Positions 31,076-39,500 of a DNA stretch of 64,000 bases are shown piece after piece (the stretch's first letter is position 1; each line of letters begins with the position of its first letter). Location: contig CAJXLM010000008.1 in assembly GCA_913056175.1 (NCBI GenBank), positions 1 to 64,000 of the forward strand. The letters are read 5' to 3'. Origin of the DNA: an uncultured Opitutia bacterium (GTDB taxonomy: Bacteria; Verrucomicrobiota; Verrucomicrobiia; Opitutales; Puniceicoccaceae). The notes under the pieces were generated by a model. It was given only the letters and a program-made list of their open reading frames with translations. It was not told the DNA's origin and searched no databases. A program made the translations under genes and the position numbers.

Positions 31076-31574
31076 CCAGACACCCATTGGATAAAGAGAA
31101 GAGTACCCACAAAAATCCGGTGCGCCAGAGAAAGCCGGTGCGATGGGCGAGGAAACGGCGGGGAGGGGAGGACTTCCTAGACACCTGTCACGCATCAATT
31201 CGGGCGGGAGGCCTCGGACACCCATTGAACGAACAGACCCCCATAGAAATCCGGTTAGGACCCTCCGGAAAATTAGAGGAGATCCTTCGCCGCCTCCTTT
31301 GTTCCCGCGTGAGAACAGGTCGGCCACTGGGAGCAAATCACCCCAGTCAACCCTCCCGGGCGGTTCTCTGTGCGGGTCTCAGTGGATCTCCATGGAAAGG
31401 CGCGGTTCGGAGAAACTCGATCGAAACCGCCGGGCTCTCTGGATTACAAAAAGTAATCGATTGGTAAGACCGCCCGTTGCGCGGTGGCTTCTCGGCGAGG
31501 TCGATCGGAGCGCTCGGTGGTCCCCACTCGCTCCAGTTGCGCAGGCGGGTAAAGAATGGGTGTCCGCGATTTCC
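31076..31574. repeat. About 499-bp element, copy B, bounded by inverted repeat ends
   Basis: Direct repeat of 29083-29576. It starts CAGACACCCATTGG and ends AATGGGTGTCCGCGATTTCCC. Differences from copy A are scattered substitutions and small indels, implying that the duplication is not very recent. Together the copies flank the permease fragment and the acetolactate decarboxylase gene in a composite-transposon-like arrangement. A further single copy of the core lies at 31593-31608. Confidence 0.8.
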
Positions 31575-31592
31575 CGGCGATTCCTGCATTAC

Positions 31593-31610
31593 AAATGGGT
31601 GTCTGCAAAG
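31593..31610 (+). repeat. Single copy of the ATGGGTGTCTGC repeat
   Basis: AAATGGGTGTCTGCAAAG, forward orientation, 19 bp beyond the end of 495-bp copy B. It separates that element from the decayed toxin-antitoxin pair. Confidence 0.8.
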
Positions 31611-31726
31611 AGGTGCTCACCACCCCTCACCCTCGGCCTCCTCTTTGAGGAGGGGGCGGGAGTGCGGACATCGGTGGGAAATTGCGGTTGGCGGGGGAGA
31701 AAAAGGGGCGGTAACCTCTCCGTATC

Positions 31727-31959
31727 GTGAAGGAAGTGACGGTCCAGCAGGCGAAGCGTTCGCTGGAGGTGATCCTGCGCGAAGTGGGGCAGGGAGAGGT
31801 GTTTCGATGGACGGAGGACGGGACGGAGGTGGCCGAGCTGCGCGCGGTGACCGCGACCGGGAGGGGGAGCGAGTGACCTTGTTGGCGCGGCTCGAACGGC
31901 AGCGGCAGGTGGGGCCGGTCTCGTGGAAGCGAGGAGAGCTGTACGATCGATCGGCATGA
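31727..31959 (+). pseudogene. Frameshifted Phd/YefM-type antitoxin
   Basis: From the GTG at 31727 the frame reads KEVTVQQAKRSLEVILREV and RWTEDGTEVAELRAVT, the compact fold of prevent-host-death antitoxins. It then ends at a TGA (31874-31876) after 49 residues. The expected C-terminal tail is found in another frame: TLLARLERQRQVGPVSWKRG, then ELYDRSA and a stop at 31957-31959 overlapping the start region of the toxin gene. One frameshift near 31860-31870 therefore splits the gene. The short version might still be made, but it lacks the toxin-binding tail. Confidence 0.65.
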
Positions 31960-31975
31960 GTGCCGAAGGTTTCCT

Positions 31976-32434
31976 GTGCGCATCGCCCTCGACACCAACC
32001 CTTTCGTCTAAGCGGAGGGGGTGGGGGATCCTCGGAGATACTTGATCGCCCGGGACTGGGTGAAGAGACTCCCGGTCGCCGAGGTGATTCTGCCGGCACA
32101 GGTTCTGGGCGAACTATCCCGTGTCCTTGTTGGCAAGGCAGGCCTTTCCTCTGCAGTGGATTGCGATCGGGTGCTCGAATGGGCCGGCGTGTTTCCCATC
32201 GTTCCCTCCAAGGCAGGAGCCTTGATGGCCGCTTTTGACCTGGCAACGGACCATCAGTGGTCGATCTGGGATGCGTTGATGTGTGCGGTGACCGCGGAAG
32301 CTGGGTGTGGCACCTGGCTCAGTGGCTGGTGCTTCGCACGCATGGGAGGCCTCCGGCCGGCAGGGGAGCCTGCGGCGGCAGGGGAGGCCTTCAGCCGTCA
32401 TGGGTGTAGGCGGGGGAGGCGTGACAAGGGCTAG
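31976..32434 (+). pseudogene. Inactivated PIN-domain (VapC-like) toxin
   Basis: A PIN-domain ribonuclease remnant. From GTG 31976 it reads RIALDTNPFV, the first acidic PIN motif, and then a TAA (32009-32011) stands where Tyr is normally found. The frame continues with LPAQVLGELSRVLVGKAGL, carrying the conserved Glu, and DLATDHQWSIWDALMCAVTAEAGC, carrying the later acidic residues. After that the sequence no longer matches a PIN C-terminus (the usual 'LLSEDL' is missing), suggesting a second frameshift or replacement. With its antitoxin also frameshifted, the pair looks like a dead vapBC-type module. Confidence 0.8.
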
Positions 32435-32493
32435 GGTGGTGATTGTCGGATTGGTGTTGTGACTACCAACTATCCCACCGCGGAGCGGTCCCA

Positions 32494-32521
32494 CCCCTCC
32501 TTGGGAAGGAGGGGAGTTTTT
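32494..32521 (+). terminator. Rho-independent terminator
   Basis: A perfect 9-bp stem (32494-32502 with 32506-32514, GGG loop) followed by AG and five T residues. It is oriented to end rightward transcription from the toxin-antitoxin remnant, 60 bp beyond it. Confidence 0.85.
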
Positions 32522-33181
32522 GGTCTAGAGGAATGCTCGTATTCACGGACCGACTCCTGACCTCCAAGCTCTGACCCCGACCCTTCACTCTTTACCCTTC
32601 ACTCTTCCCTCCTTTGGAAGGAGGGAAGAGCAATCGTAGACACCCATGGGAACGTTGCCCAAGAGGAGAGACCGTCCCCAAACCGGGGACTTTGCGCACG
32701 CGCTTTGGTGCGGTTGGGGGTCAATCGCTCCCGGTCGAGGATTCCATGACGATTCGACCGCTCCGCCCCCTGATCCGGGGAGGAGCCAAGAGTCGGCCGG
32801 AGTTCAAGGGGAGCGCTTGACCGGAATTTGACTGCCCCTTGCGGTCGGTCGTGGCTCGTTAGCGGGAATTTTTTTTTCGCTGTTGGCCGAAAATTCTCCC
32901 TTCAATCGGTAAAGGTGCGTCACCTTGTGGAGTCCCCAAAAGGGAATTTATTGAACGATTCCCTCATTCAATGGGGTGTGGGGGTCGAGCGGCGGAGAAG
33001 GTGACTCCCTACGAGCTCGATTCCGGATCGGGGCAAAGTGGGTGTCCGGTAACGGAGATAGCGATCGGGCGTTTGTCGATCCCCATAAGCCTCTGCAATT
33101 CACCCGCCACGACTCCCATGGAGGTTGGAGGTGGCAGAATCGGCAGGGGGCATGGCGACCCTTCAGACCGGCGTTGAAGCG
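32522..33181. other. Intergenic region with repeat copies, no gene seen
   Basis: No coding region is convincing here. A second hairpin, cttccctcct paired with aggagggaag, lies at about 32603-32629. A reverse copy of the dispersed repeat (TAGACACCCATGGG) is at about 32637-32650 and a forward degenerate copy (GTGGGTGTCCGG) is at about 33038-33049. Around 32865-32960 the DNA is locally AT-richer and could hold promoters. The rest shows nothing identifiable. Confidence 0.5.
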
Positions 33182-34342
33182 TTAGGTGGTTTTCTGGGAT
33201 CGTTCGATGATCCTTTGGAGGGAGGCGCTTCGGCTGTCGGCGGTCTGTGCCTGAATCCGGAGGAACATGGCTTCCCGCACCCGTCTCTCCTGGTCACACC
33301 CGGAGAGGACGCCTGCACCCGCCCGTGCGGTCAGGGCGGTGACCGCAGCCTCGGTGGCGAGGTCGAGGGAGGTAGCTCTCAGGGCGATGGCCTCCGCCCG
33401 TACGGCCGGACTGTCCGGCTCTCCGAGGAGCTCATAGGCGCGGTTGCGTACCGTCCGTATCTCCTTGGCGAGGGCTTCGGCGGCTTCGCCGCAGGCGGAG
33501 TCGCCGCGGTCTCGCCCCCGGGCGACGAGGTCGGCGAGGGCTCCTCGAGCCAGCCCGTAGACCGCGGGATTCCCGTGAACGGTCTTCGCTGCATCAGCGG
33601 ATCTCCAAGCCTCGAGATCCTGCACGGCTACAATCCGTGTGTTGGGGATGAAACCGTCCAGTTCAATGGGACGCGTATACGTACCCCCGAGCGCGAGCAG
33701 CTCGAGGGGCGGTTTCACGGCGAGGCCCGGCCAGGACTCAGCGGCAAAGCCCGCCGGGAGGAGAGCACTGACCAAGGAGGACGTGTCGTTCCCCGCTCCC
33801 CGGGCCATGACGAGAACCAGGTCGGCGTTGTCCCAATTGGTGACCCAATCGAGCCGCCCCCGGAACCTCCAACCACCGGCGGTCCTTTCCGCTACCGGGT
33901 TCGGGGGACCCGGCCTGCGGACATGGGCAAAGGCGACTGCGGCGATTTCCTCCCCGCAGCGGAGCGGACCGAGGTGAGCGCGGCGGAGCTCCTCCACTCC
34001 TGGCGTTTCGTCCGTAGCCTGAGCATTCTCGAGGGCGCGCAAAGGGGTCTGGTGTTGGGCCCAGCAAAACCAAACGGAAGCATCCGCGGCGGCGAGTCGC
34101 TCGGCGAGATCCCTCTGTTGCCCCGGCGAGGGCAGGGGAGAGCCCAGCCAACCTTGCCCAGCAAGTCGGTCGAGGATCGAGCGGGAAACCGCGTGGCGAT
34201 CCCGGTGGGCTGCTCCCTTCGCGAGCGATGCCCACATCGCTTCGTCCCCGTCCCTCCAGTCCACCGCTGGATCGGCGGATCCAACGAGGTCGTAGTCGAC
34301 AAGGGAAGAGGGGGGAGCGCTGGGGAAGAGTCCAAACGTCAT
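33182..34342 (-). CDS. Acyl-CoA dehydrogenase-like flavoprotein
   Basis: A 386-residue protein with the acyl-CoA dehydrogenase fold by eye. It has an N-terminal helical domain with LDRLAGQGWLGSPLPS and AADASVWFCWAQHQTPLRAL, a central beta domain recognisable from VAERTAGGWRFRGRLDWVTN followed by WDNADLVLVMA, and a helical C-terminal domain ending in RIIERSQKTT. The usual active-site Glu region and CoA-binding signatures are not clear, so it may be a distant member acting on a non-CoA substrate, or a flavin monooxygenase of the same fold. No partner electron-transfer genes are adjacent. It stands alone between repeat-bearing intergenic regions. Confidence 0.7.
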   Translation of the reverse strand: MTFGLFPSAPPSSLVDYDLVGSADPAVDWRDGDEAMWASLAKGAAHRDRHAVSRSILDRLAGQGWLGSPLPSPGQQRDLAERLAAADASVWFCWAQHQTPLRALENAQATDETPGVEELRRAHLGPLRCGEEIAAVAFAHVRRPGPPNPVAERTAGGWRFRGRLDWVTNWDNADLVLVMARGAGNDTSSLVSALLPAGFAAESWPGLAVKPPLELLALGGTYTRPIELDGFIPNTRIVAVQDLEAWRSADAAKTVHGNPAVYGLARGALADLVARGRDRGDSACGEAAEALAKEIRTVRNRAYELLGEPDSPAVRAEAIALRATSLDLATEAAVTALTARAGAGVLSGCDQERRVREAMFLRIQAQTADSRSASLQRIIERSQKTT

Positions 34343-34723
34343 CGGACGCCAATCTATGGAAGGTGGTTCTCGCCGTCGAACCTACGGGGATGGTCCAGAG
34401 GACACCAAATCCTTATCCCTGTCTCGTTCACCAGCCAAGTCGCCTCGGCTGAACCCTCGGGATTCGCTCGAGGTAAGCCAACGAAAGTGAGAGACCACCG
34501 GAGGGGTGAGTAACGCGGGAGGGAATCCGATGGCTTCCTCCGTCGACCGGGGGCCCTCGAGTGCGCGTTGGCTCCGGAACAACATGGGTGTCTAAGAAAA
34601 TTGGCGCGCTGAAACGGGCGAGGGTGCATGCGGTCCTCGCCCTCGCCGAATCCTTCGGAACGCACGCGGGTACCCTGACTCGAAGAGTCGGCTTGGCCGC
34701 GCCAGCGGCTAAGTGGGATTTTC
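34343..34723. other. Intergenic region with one repeat copy
   Basis: About 380 bp between two leftward genes. It contains a forward copy of the dispersed repeat (ACATGGGTGTCTAAGAAA at 34582-34599). No gene, tRNA or terminator was recognised. Confidence 0.45.
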
Positions 34724-35473
34724 TCAGTAGCGGGCGAGGTACATCCCATACCCGAAATACTCCCGGAAGGACTCGTAGAGCTCGATTTCCCTTTCCTCGG
34801 CGGCGACAATCGCTTGCGCGGCGGTCTTGTCACTCGCAGAACGGATGAATTCCGGGAATCTCGCCTCCAGAGGGCGGTAGAACTCCTCGATCCAGCAAGT
34901 CTCCGGGATAAGGAAATAGGCAAGAGGTTGATATCCAGCATCTTCGAGAAGCTTCAGTTTTGCCGAAGCCGTATCGATTTCCGGGTATTCCCTCCGCCAG
35001 TAATCCTCCAGTTCGTCCGGCCGGCTGCGCGTCGTCCAGGTGATCTCGGAGACGACGAGGATTCCTCCGGGGCGGAGGAGCCGACGCCACAGGGAGACGC
35101 CCTCGGCGAAGCCGAGGTTGTAGATGGCACCTTCCGACCAAATCAGGTCCAGCGAAGCCTCCGGGAGGGGTACATCGTCCAGCGACGCTTCGAGGGTGTT
35201 GATGCGGTGGCCAACGCCACGTTCCCGCGCTCTCTCCCGCAGATCCTCAAGGAACCGTGGCTCGAGATCAACAGCGGTGATTGTGGACGAGGGTAAAGCC
35301 TCTGCGAGGACGAGCGTGGCAGCCCCCGTCCCGCACCCAAAATCGGCTACCTGCAGGGGAATGGAATCGTCGAGCCCGGTGAGCGCGAGTGCCCGGAGCG
35401 TGGTGCGATCGCTGCCGGGCCCTTGTCGGAGGCCCTTGGCGTGGAGGTCGGCCATGAGCTTTGTTTTGTCCAC
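34724..35473 (-). CDS. SAM-dependent methyltransferase (class I)
   Basis: A 249-residue class I methyltransferase. The SAM-binding motif I is QVADFGCGTGAATLVLAEAL; motif II acid is AVDLEPRF; SLDLIWSEGAIYNLGFAEGV corresponds to motifs IV and V; and LLRPGGILVVSEITW is the post-motif strand typical of small-molecule methyltransferases. The C-terminus is rich in Glu and aromatic residues. Substrate cannot be predicted; ubiE-like or metabolite methyltransferases share this layout. The gene is isolated, with repeat-containing spacers on both sides. Confidence 0.9.
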   Translation of the reverse strand: MDKTKLMADLHAKGLRQGPGSDRTTLRALALTGLDDSIPLQVADFGCGTGAATLVLAEALPSSTITAVDLEPRFLEDLRERARERGVGHRINTLEASLDDVPLPEASLDLIWSEGAIYNLGFAEGVSLWRRLLRPGGILVVSEITWTTRSRPDELEDYWRREYPEIDTASAKLKLLEDAGYQPLAYFLIPETCWIEEFYRPLEARFPEFIRSASDKTAAQAIVAAEEREIELYESFREYFGYGMYLARY

Positions 35474-35642
35474 AAGGGAAGATCATAATCAAAATTCATG
35501 ACTTCGCGAGTCCGAAAAACCACCCGGAGGTCTGCAAAAACAAAGACACCCTTTTTTTGGAGGAGGGGGGGAACCGGAAGTGGTGCCGGTTTGGCCACAG
35601 GTCGAAAGGATGTTGGAGGTGCGCGTCGGTTGATCTCAGCAA
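35474..35642. other. Spacer between methyltransferase gene and MITE-like element
   Basis: No gene is seen. A degenerate fragment (gtctgcaaaaacaaagacaccc, about 35531-35552) looks like an inside-out pair of repeat halves. A T-run follows at 35553-35559. Confidence 0.35.
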
Positions 35643-35878
35643 AATTGCGGACACCCATTGATTCTTGAGAGGAAGCGGGGAGGTGGGAGTGGATTGCTCC
35701 GTCGATGGAGGGGGAGGTGCTTGCGAAAGGCTTTCTGTACGATCCTATCCCGTCTGATAGGGACCAATTCACGAAAGGGGGGATGAGGCCTGATTGGGGA
35801 GCTGGATCGTCTCCAGGTTGGAGGCCCGAGCCTCTCCGGGGCTAGATCGTCGGCGGTAATCAATGGGTGTCTGCAATT
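35643..35878. mobile_element. 236-bp MITE-like element with 21-bp inverted ends
   Basis: The left end at 35643-35663 and the right end at 35858-35878 are inverted copies of each other over 21 bp with one mismatch, and both are members of the ATGGGTGTCTGC family. The interior has no credible gene. No target-site duplication is obvious. It is the clearest isolated example of a repeat pair acting as the ends of a small element. Confidence 0.75.
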
Positions 35879-36043
35879 GTGCGTGCGTGGGTCCAGCCGG
35901 ATGATCTTCTCATTCCGGGCAACTTGAGTCGTCTCATCTCCTTTCATGATTTCTGGCCCTTTTTGGAGACCCTCCGAGAGGCTTACCCCAAAAAAAGTGC
36001 GAAAACTACCAACTGTGATCCCCGGTGAATGCCGAAGTCTTAC

Positions 36044-37441
36044 TCAACGGAGCCACCGGCGAAGGAAGGCGAGGGGTAGGGGACGTCGGCGATCGGTAAG
36101 GTGCCAAGGCCAGCGAGCGGGCATTCGCAGCTCGGAGCGTGGCCGGGTGAAGGCCTCGAAGCTGGCTTTACCGTGGTAGTTCCCCATCCCACTGGCGCCG
36201 ACTCCGCCGAAAGGAAGACGGGGGCTGAGGAGGTGGAGAAGAGTTCCGTTTACGCAGATTCCTCCACTGGGCAGGGACTTCCGAAGAAGGGAAAGTTCCT
36301 GGGCATCTCTGGAAAAGAGGTAGAGAGCCAGTGGTGCGGGTTGATCGCGGAGGCGGGAGATCACTTCTTCGGTTCTCTCGAAAGGGAGGACCGGCAGGAT
36401 CGGCCCGAAGATCTCTTCCTCCATTAAGGGGCTGTCCGGCGTGGGCTCAGCAATGACGGTGGGTGCCAGGTAAAGATCCTCGGCATCCGCCTCTCCCCCC
36501 CGCAACGGGCTCTCCCCTTGGAGCAGCGCGGTGAGGCGGTCGTGATGGCCTCGATGGATGATCCGACCGTACTGGGGATGAAGACGGGGGTCCTCTCCAA
36601 ACCGCGCCCGGATCTCAAGGTCGAGTTTCCGGAGAAGAGCATCGTAGTGATTGTGGTGAACCAATACGAAATCCGGGGCCACACAGGTTTGCCCGGCGTT
36701 GAGAAACTTGCCCCACACGATCCGACGGGCGGCGAGGGAGACGTCCGCGCTCTTCCCCACGATGGTCGGACTCTTGCCGCCGAGTTCAAGAGTGCAAGGG
36801 ATGAGACGTTGCGCGGCGGTAGCAGCGACTAAGTGACCCACCCGCGTGCTTCCCGTGAAGAAAATCTTGTCGAAGGGGAGAGCAAGGAGCGCCTCGCTCG
36901 TGTCCACGCCTCCGCGCACGACCGCGACCTGCCCCTCCTCGAAAGAGTCGGCGATCAATTCCGCGAGGACAGCCTCGCTCGCCGGGGCCACTTCAGAGGG
37001 TTTCAGGATCGCGGTGTTGCCTCCGGCGAGGGCCCCGACGAGCGGGGCGAGGAGAAGCTGGAAAGGGTAGTTCCACGGGCCAAGCAGGAGACAGCACCCG
37101 AAGGGCTCGCGATGAATGCGGCCGCGTCCGGGAAACTGCAAAAGATCCCGTCGGACCCGCTGCGACCGTACCCACTTTCGTAGGTGGCGCTCCGCAAAAC
37201 GGAGCTCCTGGTAAAGGAAAGCGATCTCCGTGGCGTAGGCTTCCTCCGGCGATTTGCCGAGATCGGCCGAGAGTGCGGCGAGAATGGCCTCTTCTCTTGC
37301 GCGGATGCCCGCGCGGAGCCGACCGAGCGCCTCTTGGCGAGCCGGTAGGCTCCGCGTGCGGCCACTCCAGAAGTGTTCGCGTTGGCGGGCGAGGACGGCC
37401 TCGCATTCGCTGGCACTGGTCGGCTGACTCACGACACCCAT
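36044..37441 (-). CDS. Aldehyde dehydrogenase (class 3 type)
   Basis: NAD(P)-dependent oxidation of aldehydes to acids. The 465-residue length and architecture match the ALDH3/YwdH-type group. It has CCLLLGPWNYPFQLLLAPLV, GNTAILKPSEVAPASE, the cofactor-site FFTGSTRVGHLV, the general-base Glu in TLELGGKSPTIV, the catalytic Cys in NAGQTCVAPDFV, EEEIFGPILPVL and the C-terminal LPFGGVGASGMG. The start ATG (37439-37441) and next two codons, ATGGGTGTC, are a half copy of the dispersed repeat, so the N-terminus MGVVSQPTSAS may be repeat-derived. A basic, hydrophobic tail (PWHLTDRRRPLPLAFLRRWLR) resembles tails of membrane-associated class 3 enzymes. Confidence 0.95.
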   Translation of the reverse strand: MGVVSQPTSASECEAVLARQREHFWSGRTRSLPARQEALGRLRAGIRAREEAILAALSADLGKSPEEAYATEIAFLYQELRFAERHLRKWVRSQRVRRDLLQFPGRGRIHREPFGCCLLLGPWNYPFQLLLAPLVGALAGGNTAILKPSEVAPASEAVLAELIADSFEEGQVAVVRGGVDTSEALLALPFDKIFFTGSTRVGHLVAATAAQRLIPCTLELGGKSPTIVGKSADVSLAARRIVWGKFLNAGQTCVAPDFVLVHHNHYDALLRKLDLEIRARFGEDPRLHPQYGRIIHRGHHDRLTALLQGESPLRGGEADAEDLYLAPTVIAEPTPDSPLMEEEIFGPILPVLPFERTEEVISRLRDQPAPLALYLFSRDAQELSLLRKSLPSGGICVNGTLLHLLSPRLPFGGVGASGMGNYHGKASFEAFTRPRSELRMPARWPWHLTDRRRPLPLAFLRRWLR

Positions 37442-37503
37442 CTACTTCCTCGATTTCCTCCTCCTGTGCAACCCGGAGACCATCGCTGGCAGGTGAGCCG
37501 AAC

Positions 37504-37600
37504 GCGAATAATTGCAGACACCCATTGAACTCGGATTCGCGAACAGGCGAATACGAACAGGCGAACAATTGCAGACACCCAGTATACCCGGATTCGCGAG
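37504..37600 (-). repeat. Tandem pair of repeat copies upstream of the transposase gene
   Basis: Two reverse-orientation copies (ATTGCAGACACCCATTGAAC at 37511-37530 and ATTGCAGACACCCAGTATAC starting near 37568) are each followed by a CGGATTCGCGA segment. This gives a tandem unit of about 55 bp. The pair lies 200-300 bp upstream of the RAYT-type transposase gene. Confidence 0.75.
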
Positions 37601-37800
37601 GATCTCGGGGACCTTCGGACCTCACCCATCGATCGACCGCCGATTTTGTCCAATGTCTGATCTCCCCGCGACGCCCCGTTTGGTCGCTGGCCCCAAGCTC
37701 GGTGTGCAACCTTCGGTAGTCCGGCCTCAGGACCAAAGAAAAATCAACAGTTCCCCAAAGGGACTTGACTCCGGGCAGGTAGGGAACTTTTGTCGAGTGC

Positions 37801-38856
37801 ATGGCGGTGCCACGGAGCAAAGTCGTTCGATCCGGGGAGATAGGAGTTTATCACTGTGTGTCGCGCTGCGTTCGGCGCGCTTTTCTCTGCGGGTACGATT
37901 CTTATACCGGCCGAGACTACGGGCATCGACGCGGCTGGGTCCGGCAGCGTGTCCGGGATCTGAGCCGGAATTTCGCTGTCGACGTGTTTGCCTATGCGAT
38001 CATGAGCAACCACAGCCACCTCGTATTGCGTAACCGTCCGGATTTGGCGGCCCAATGGAGCTTGCGGGAAGTAGCGGAACGATGGTGCCGTGTTTTTCCG
38101 GGAGCGCACCGCGAGGGGGATAAAGGATGGGAAATCCGGGTGGAAGGTCTCCTGCGCGATCGGGCAGCGCTCGAGAAGCGACGGCGACGATTGGCCGATG
38201 TCAGTTGGTACATGCGCTGCCTGAATGAGTGGATCGCCCGCCGGGCGAACGGGGAGGACAAGTGCACGGGTCGATTCTGGGAGGGCCGCTTTCGCTGCCA
38301 GGCGTTGGTGGATGAGGGCGCGGTGCTCGCCTGCATGGTTTATGTTGACCTAAATCCCGTACGTGCGGCGTTGGCCACTGGCCTCGAGGACAGTTGGTTT
38401 ACGAGTGTCTATGATCGGCTTCGAGCGGCGAGGGCCAGCCACCGGTTGACGGCAATGGACCGCAAAGGTGGAGCGGACGCGACGGGAAAGTGCCAATCGG
38501 TTGAGGAGGAAAGACAGGCGGTGCGGGAAGCCGAATGGCTGGAGCCATTGGGGCAGACCGAATGTCCAGCTCTCCAGCTGGATCTCGAGCACTACCTCAA
38601 TCTCGCCGAATGGACTGCAGGTGTGCTGCCGGGCGATCCAGCAGCGTCTCCTTGTGAATCGGTTGAGAGGCTGCTCGATCGCTTCCAACTGGATGCCGAG
38701 CGTTGGGCGGAAAATGTCGCCTCGTATGGGAGTTTATTTCATTGCCTGGTGGGGAGCGGCGAGAAGATGGTCCGCGAGGCGCGTAGAAGGGGGCGGTCAT
38801 GGTTTCGCGGGCGCAGGGCAAGTGCGCGCCTCTACGGGCGCGCGCCGACCGGATGA
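37801..38856 (+). CDS. REP-associated tyrosine transposase-like protein (Y1/HUH family)
   Basis: A 351-residue Y1-transposase family protein of the RAYT/IS200-like type. The N-terminal region contains GEIGVYHCVSRCVRRAFLCG. The HUH metal motif lies in AYAIMSNHSHLVLRNRPDL. The helical part WYMRCLNEWIARRANGEDKC, then TGRFWEGRFRCQALVDEGA and MVYVDLNPVRAALATG, is typical of the long bacterial form annotated in Verrucomicrobiota and Planctomycetota. A candidate catalytic Tyr is in the WYMRCLN helix. It has a long, charged C-terminal extension. Such enzymes are single-copy relatives of IS200 transposases and are linked to dispersal of REP palindromes. Here two repeat copies lie upstream and more begin 225 bp downstream. 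Confidence 0.88.
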   Translation: MAVPRSKVVRSGEIGVYHCVSRCVRRAFLCGYDSYTGRDYGHRRGWVRQRVRDLSRNFAVDVFAYAIMSNHSHLVLRNRPDLAAQWSLREVAERWCRVFPGAHREGDKGWEIRVEGLLRDRAALEKRRRRLADVSWYMRCLNEWIARRANGEDKCTGRFWEGRFRCQALVDEGAVLACMVYVDLNPVRAALATGLEDSWFTSVYDRLRAARASHRLTAMDRKGGADATGKCQSVEEERQAVREAEWLEPLGQTECPALQLDLEHYLNLAEWTAGVLPGDPAASPCESVERLLDRFQLDAERWAENVASYGSLFHCLVGSGEKMVREARRRGRSWFRGRRASARLYGRAPTG

Positions 38857-39080
38857 CACCGAGAGCCTCCTTTCACGGTCATCGGCCGGGCAACAAGTAA
38901 AGCGCCTAGCCAGCTCGAGTAAGACGAATCACTTTCGTCGCGGTGGGTCGTTGTCCGAAATCTCGGGCCCCCGGGCGGTGGGAATCGGCGGGGAAAAGAC
39001 GGAGAACCCCAACTCCCAATGCGATAACGCTTTTTGGGGTCACGTTCTGCTGGTTTTGGTTGGTTCGTATCGGAATTTCC
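38857..39080. other. Spacer downstream of the transposase gene
   Basis: No gene is seen between the transposase stop and the first hairpin element. A 17-base segment near 38876 (acggtcatcggccgggc) is partly repeated near 39377. Confidence 0.35.
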
Positions 39081-39179
39081 ATAGACACCCATTGAACAAG
39101 TATTCTGCGCGGAATGGTTCTCCAGGGGACGAGGAGAGGGCGCTTTTCCGGGCACTGACTATGGGTGTCTGTGATTCAC
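39081..39179. mobile_element. About 95-bp hairpin element E1
   Basis: It begins ATAGACACCCATTGAAC (39081-39097) and ends ACTATGGGTGTCTGTGATTC (39158-39177), so its ends are inverted repeat copies. The interior carries GCGGAATGGTTCTCCAGGGG and GGGCGCTTTTCCG landmarks. A close relative, E3, lies at 39499-39597 and a right half, E2, at about 39393-39446. Confidence 0.75.
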
Positions 39180-39392
39180 ACTCCGGCGGGGACCGTGCGA
39201 TCCTCTGCCAGCGCAAGAAACCCTACGAAAACGCCCGGAAGCATCGGCCCGATAGGTGGTTCCGCAAAACCACCCGCAACTGGACCCCTGTCACCTTCAC
39301 CTCCCTCAACCCCACTGATTCCAGAATCCTCGGAAAAACCCTCAAGAAATCAGCCTGAGATCCCCGACAACTTAATTGACGGTCATCGCCGG

Positions 39393-39446
39393 GGGACGAG
39401 GAGAAGGCTCTTTTCCGAGTAGTAATTATGGGTGTCTGTGATTCAC
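39393..39446. repeat. Right half of the 95-bp element (E2)
   Basis: Matches the right half of E1: a GGGGGACGAGGAGAAGGC segment, CTTTTCCGAG, and the terminal ATGGGTGTCTGTGATTCAC at 39428-39446. The left end with the inverted copy is missing, so it is a truncated member. Confidence 0.7.
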
Positions 39447-39500
39447 TCGGGCAGGTCGGCTCCCAAGGCGCGTTCCACCCCTTATAGAAGAGTAATTTGC
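39446..39500 (-). pseudogene. Duplicated fragment of the DEAD-box helicase gene
   Basis: Thirty-three bases at 39446-39478 are identical to 39814-39846 inside the adjacent helicase gene. Similarity continues with some differences to about 39500 (matching to about 39868). The fragment sits between repeat elements E2 and E3, so it appears to have been copied or captured there. Confidence 0.8.
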
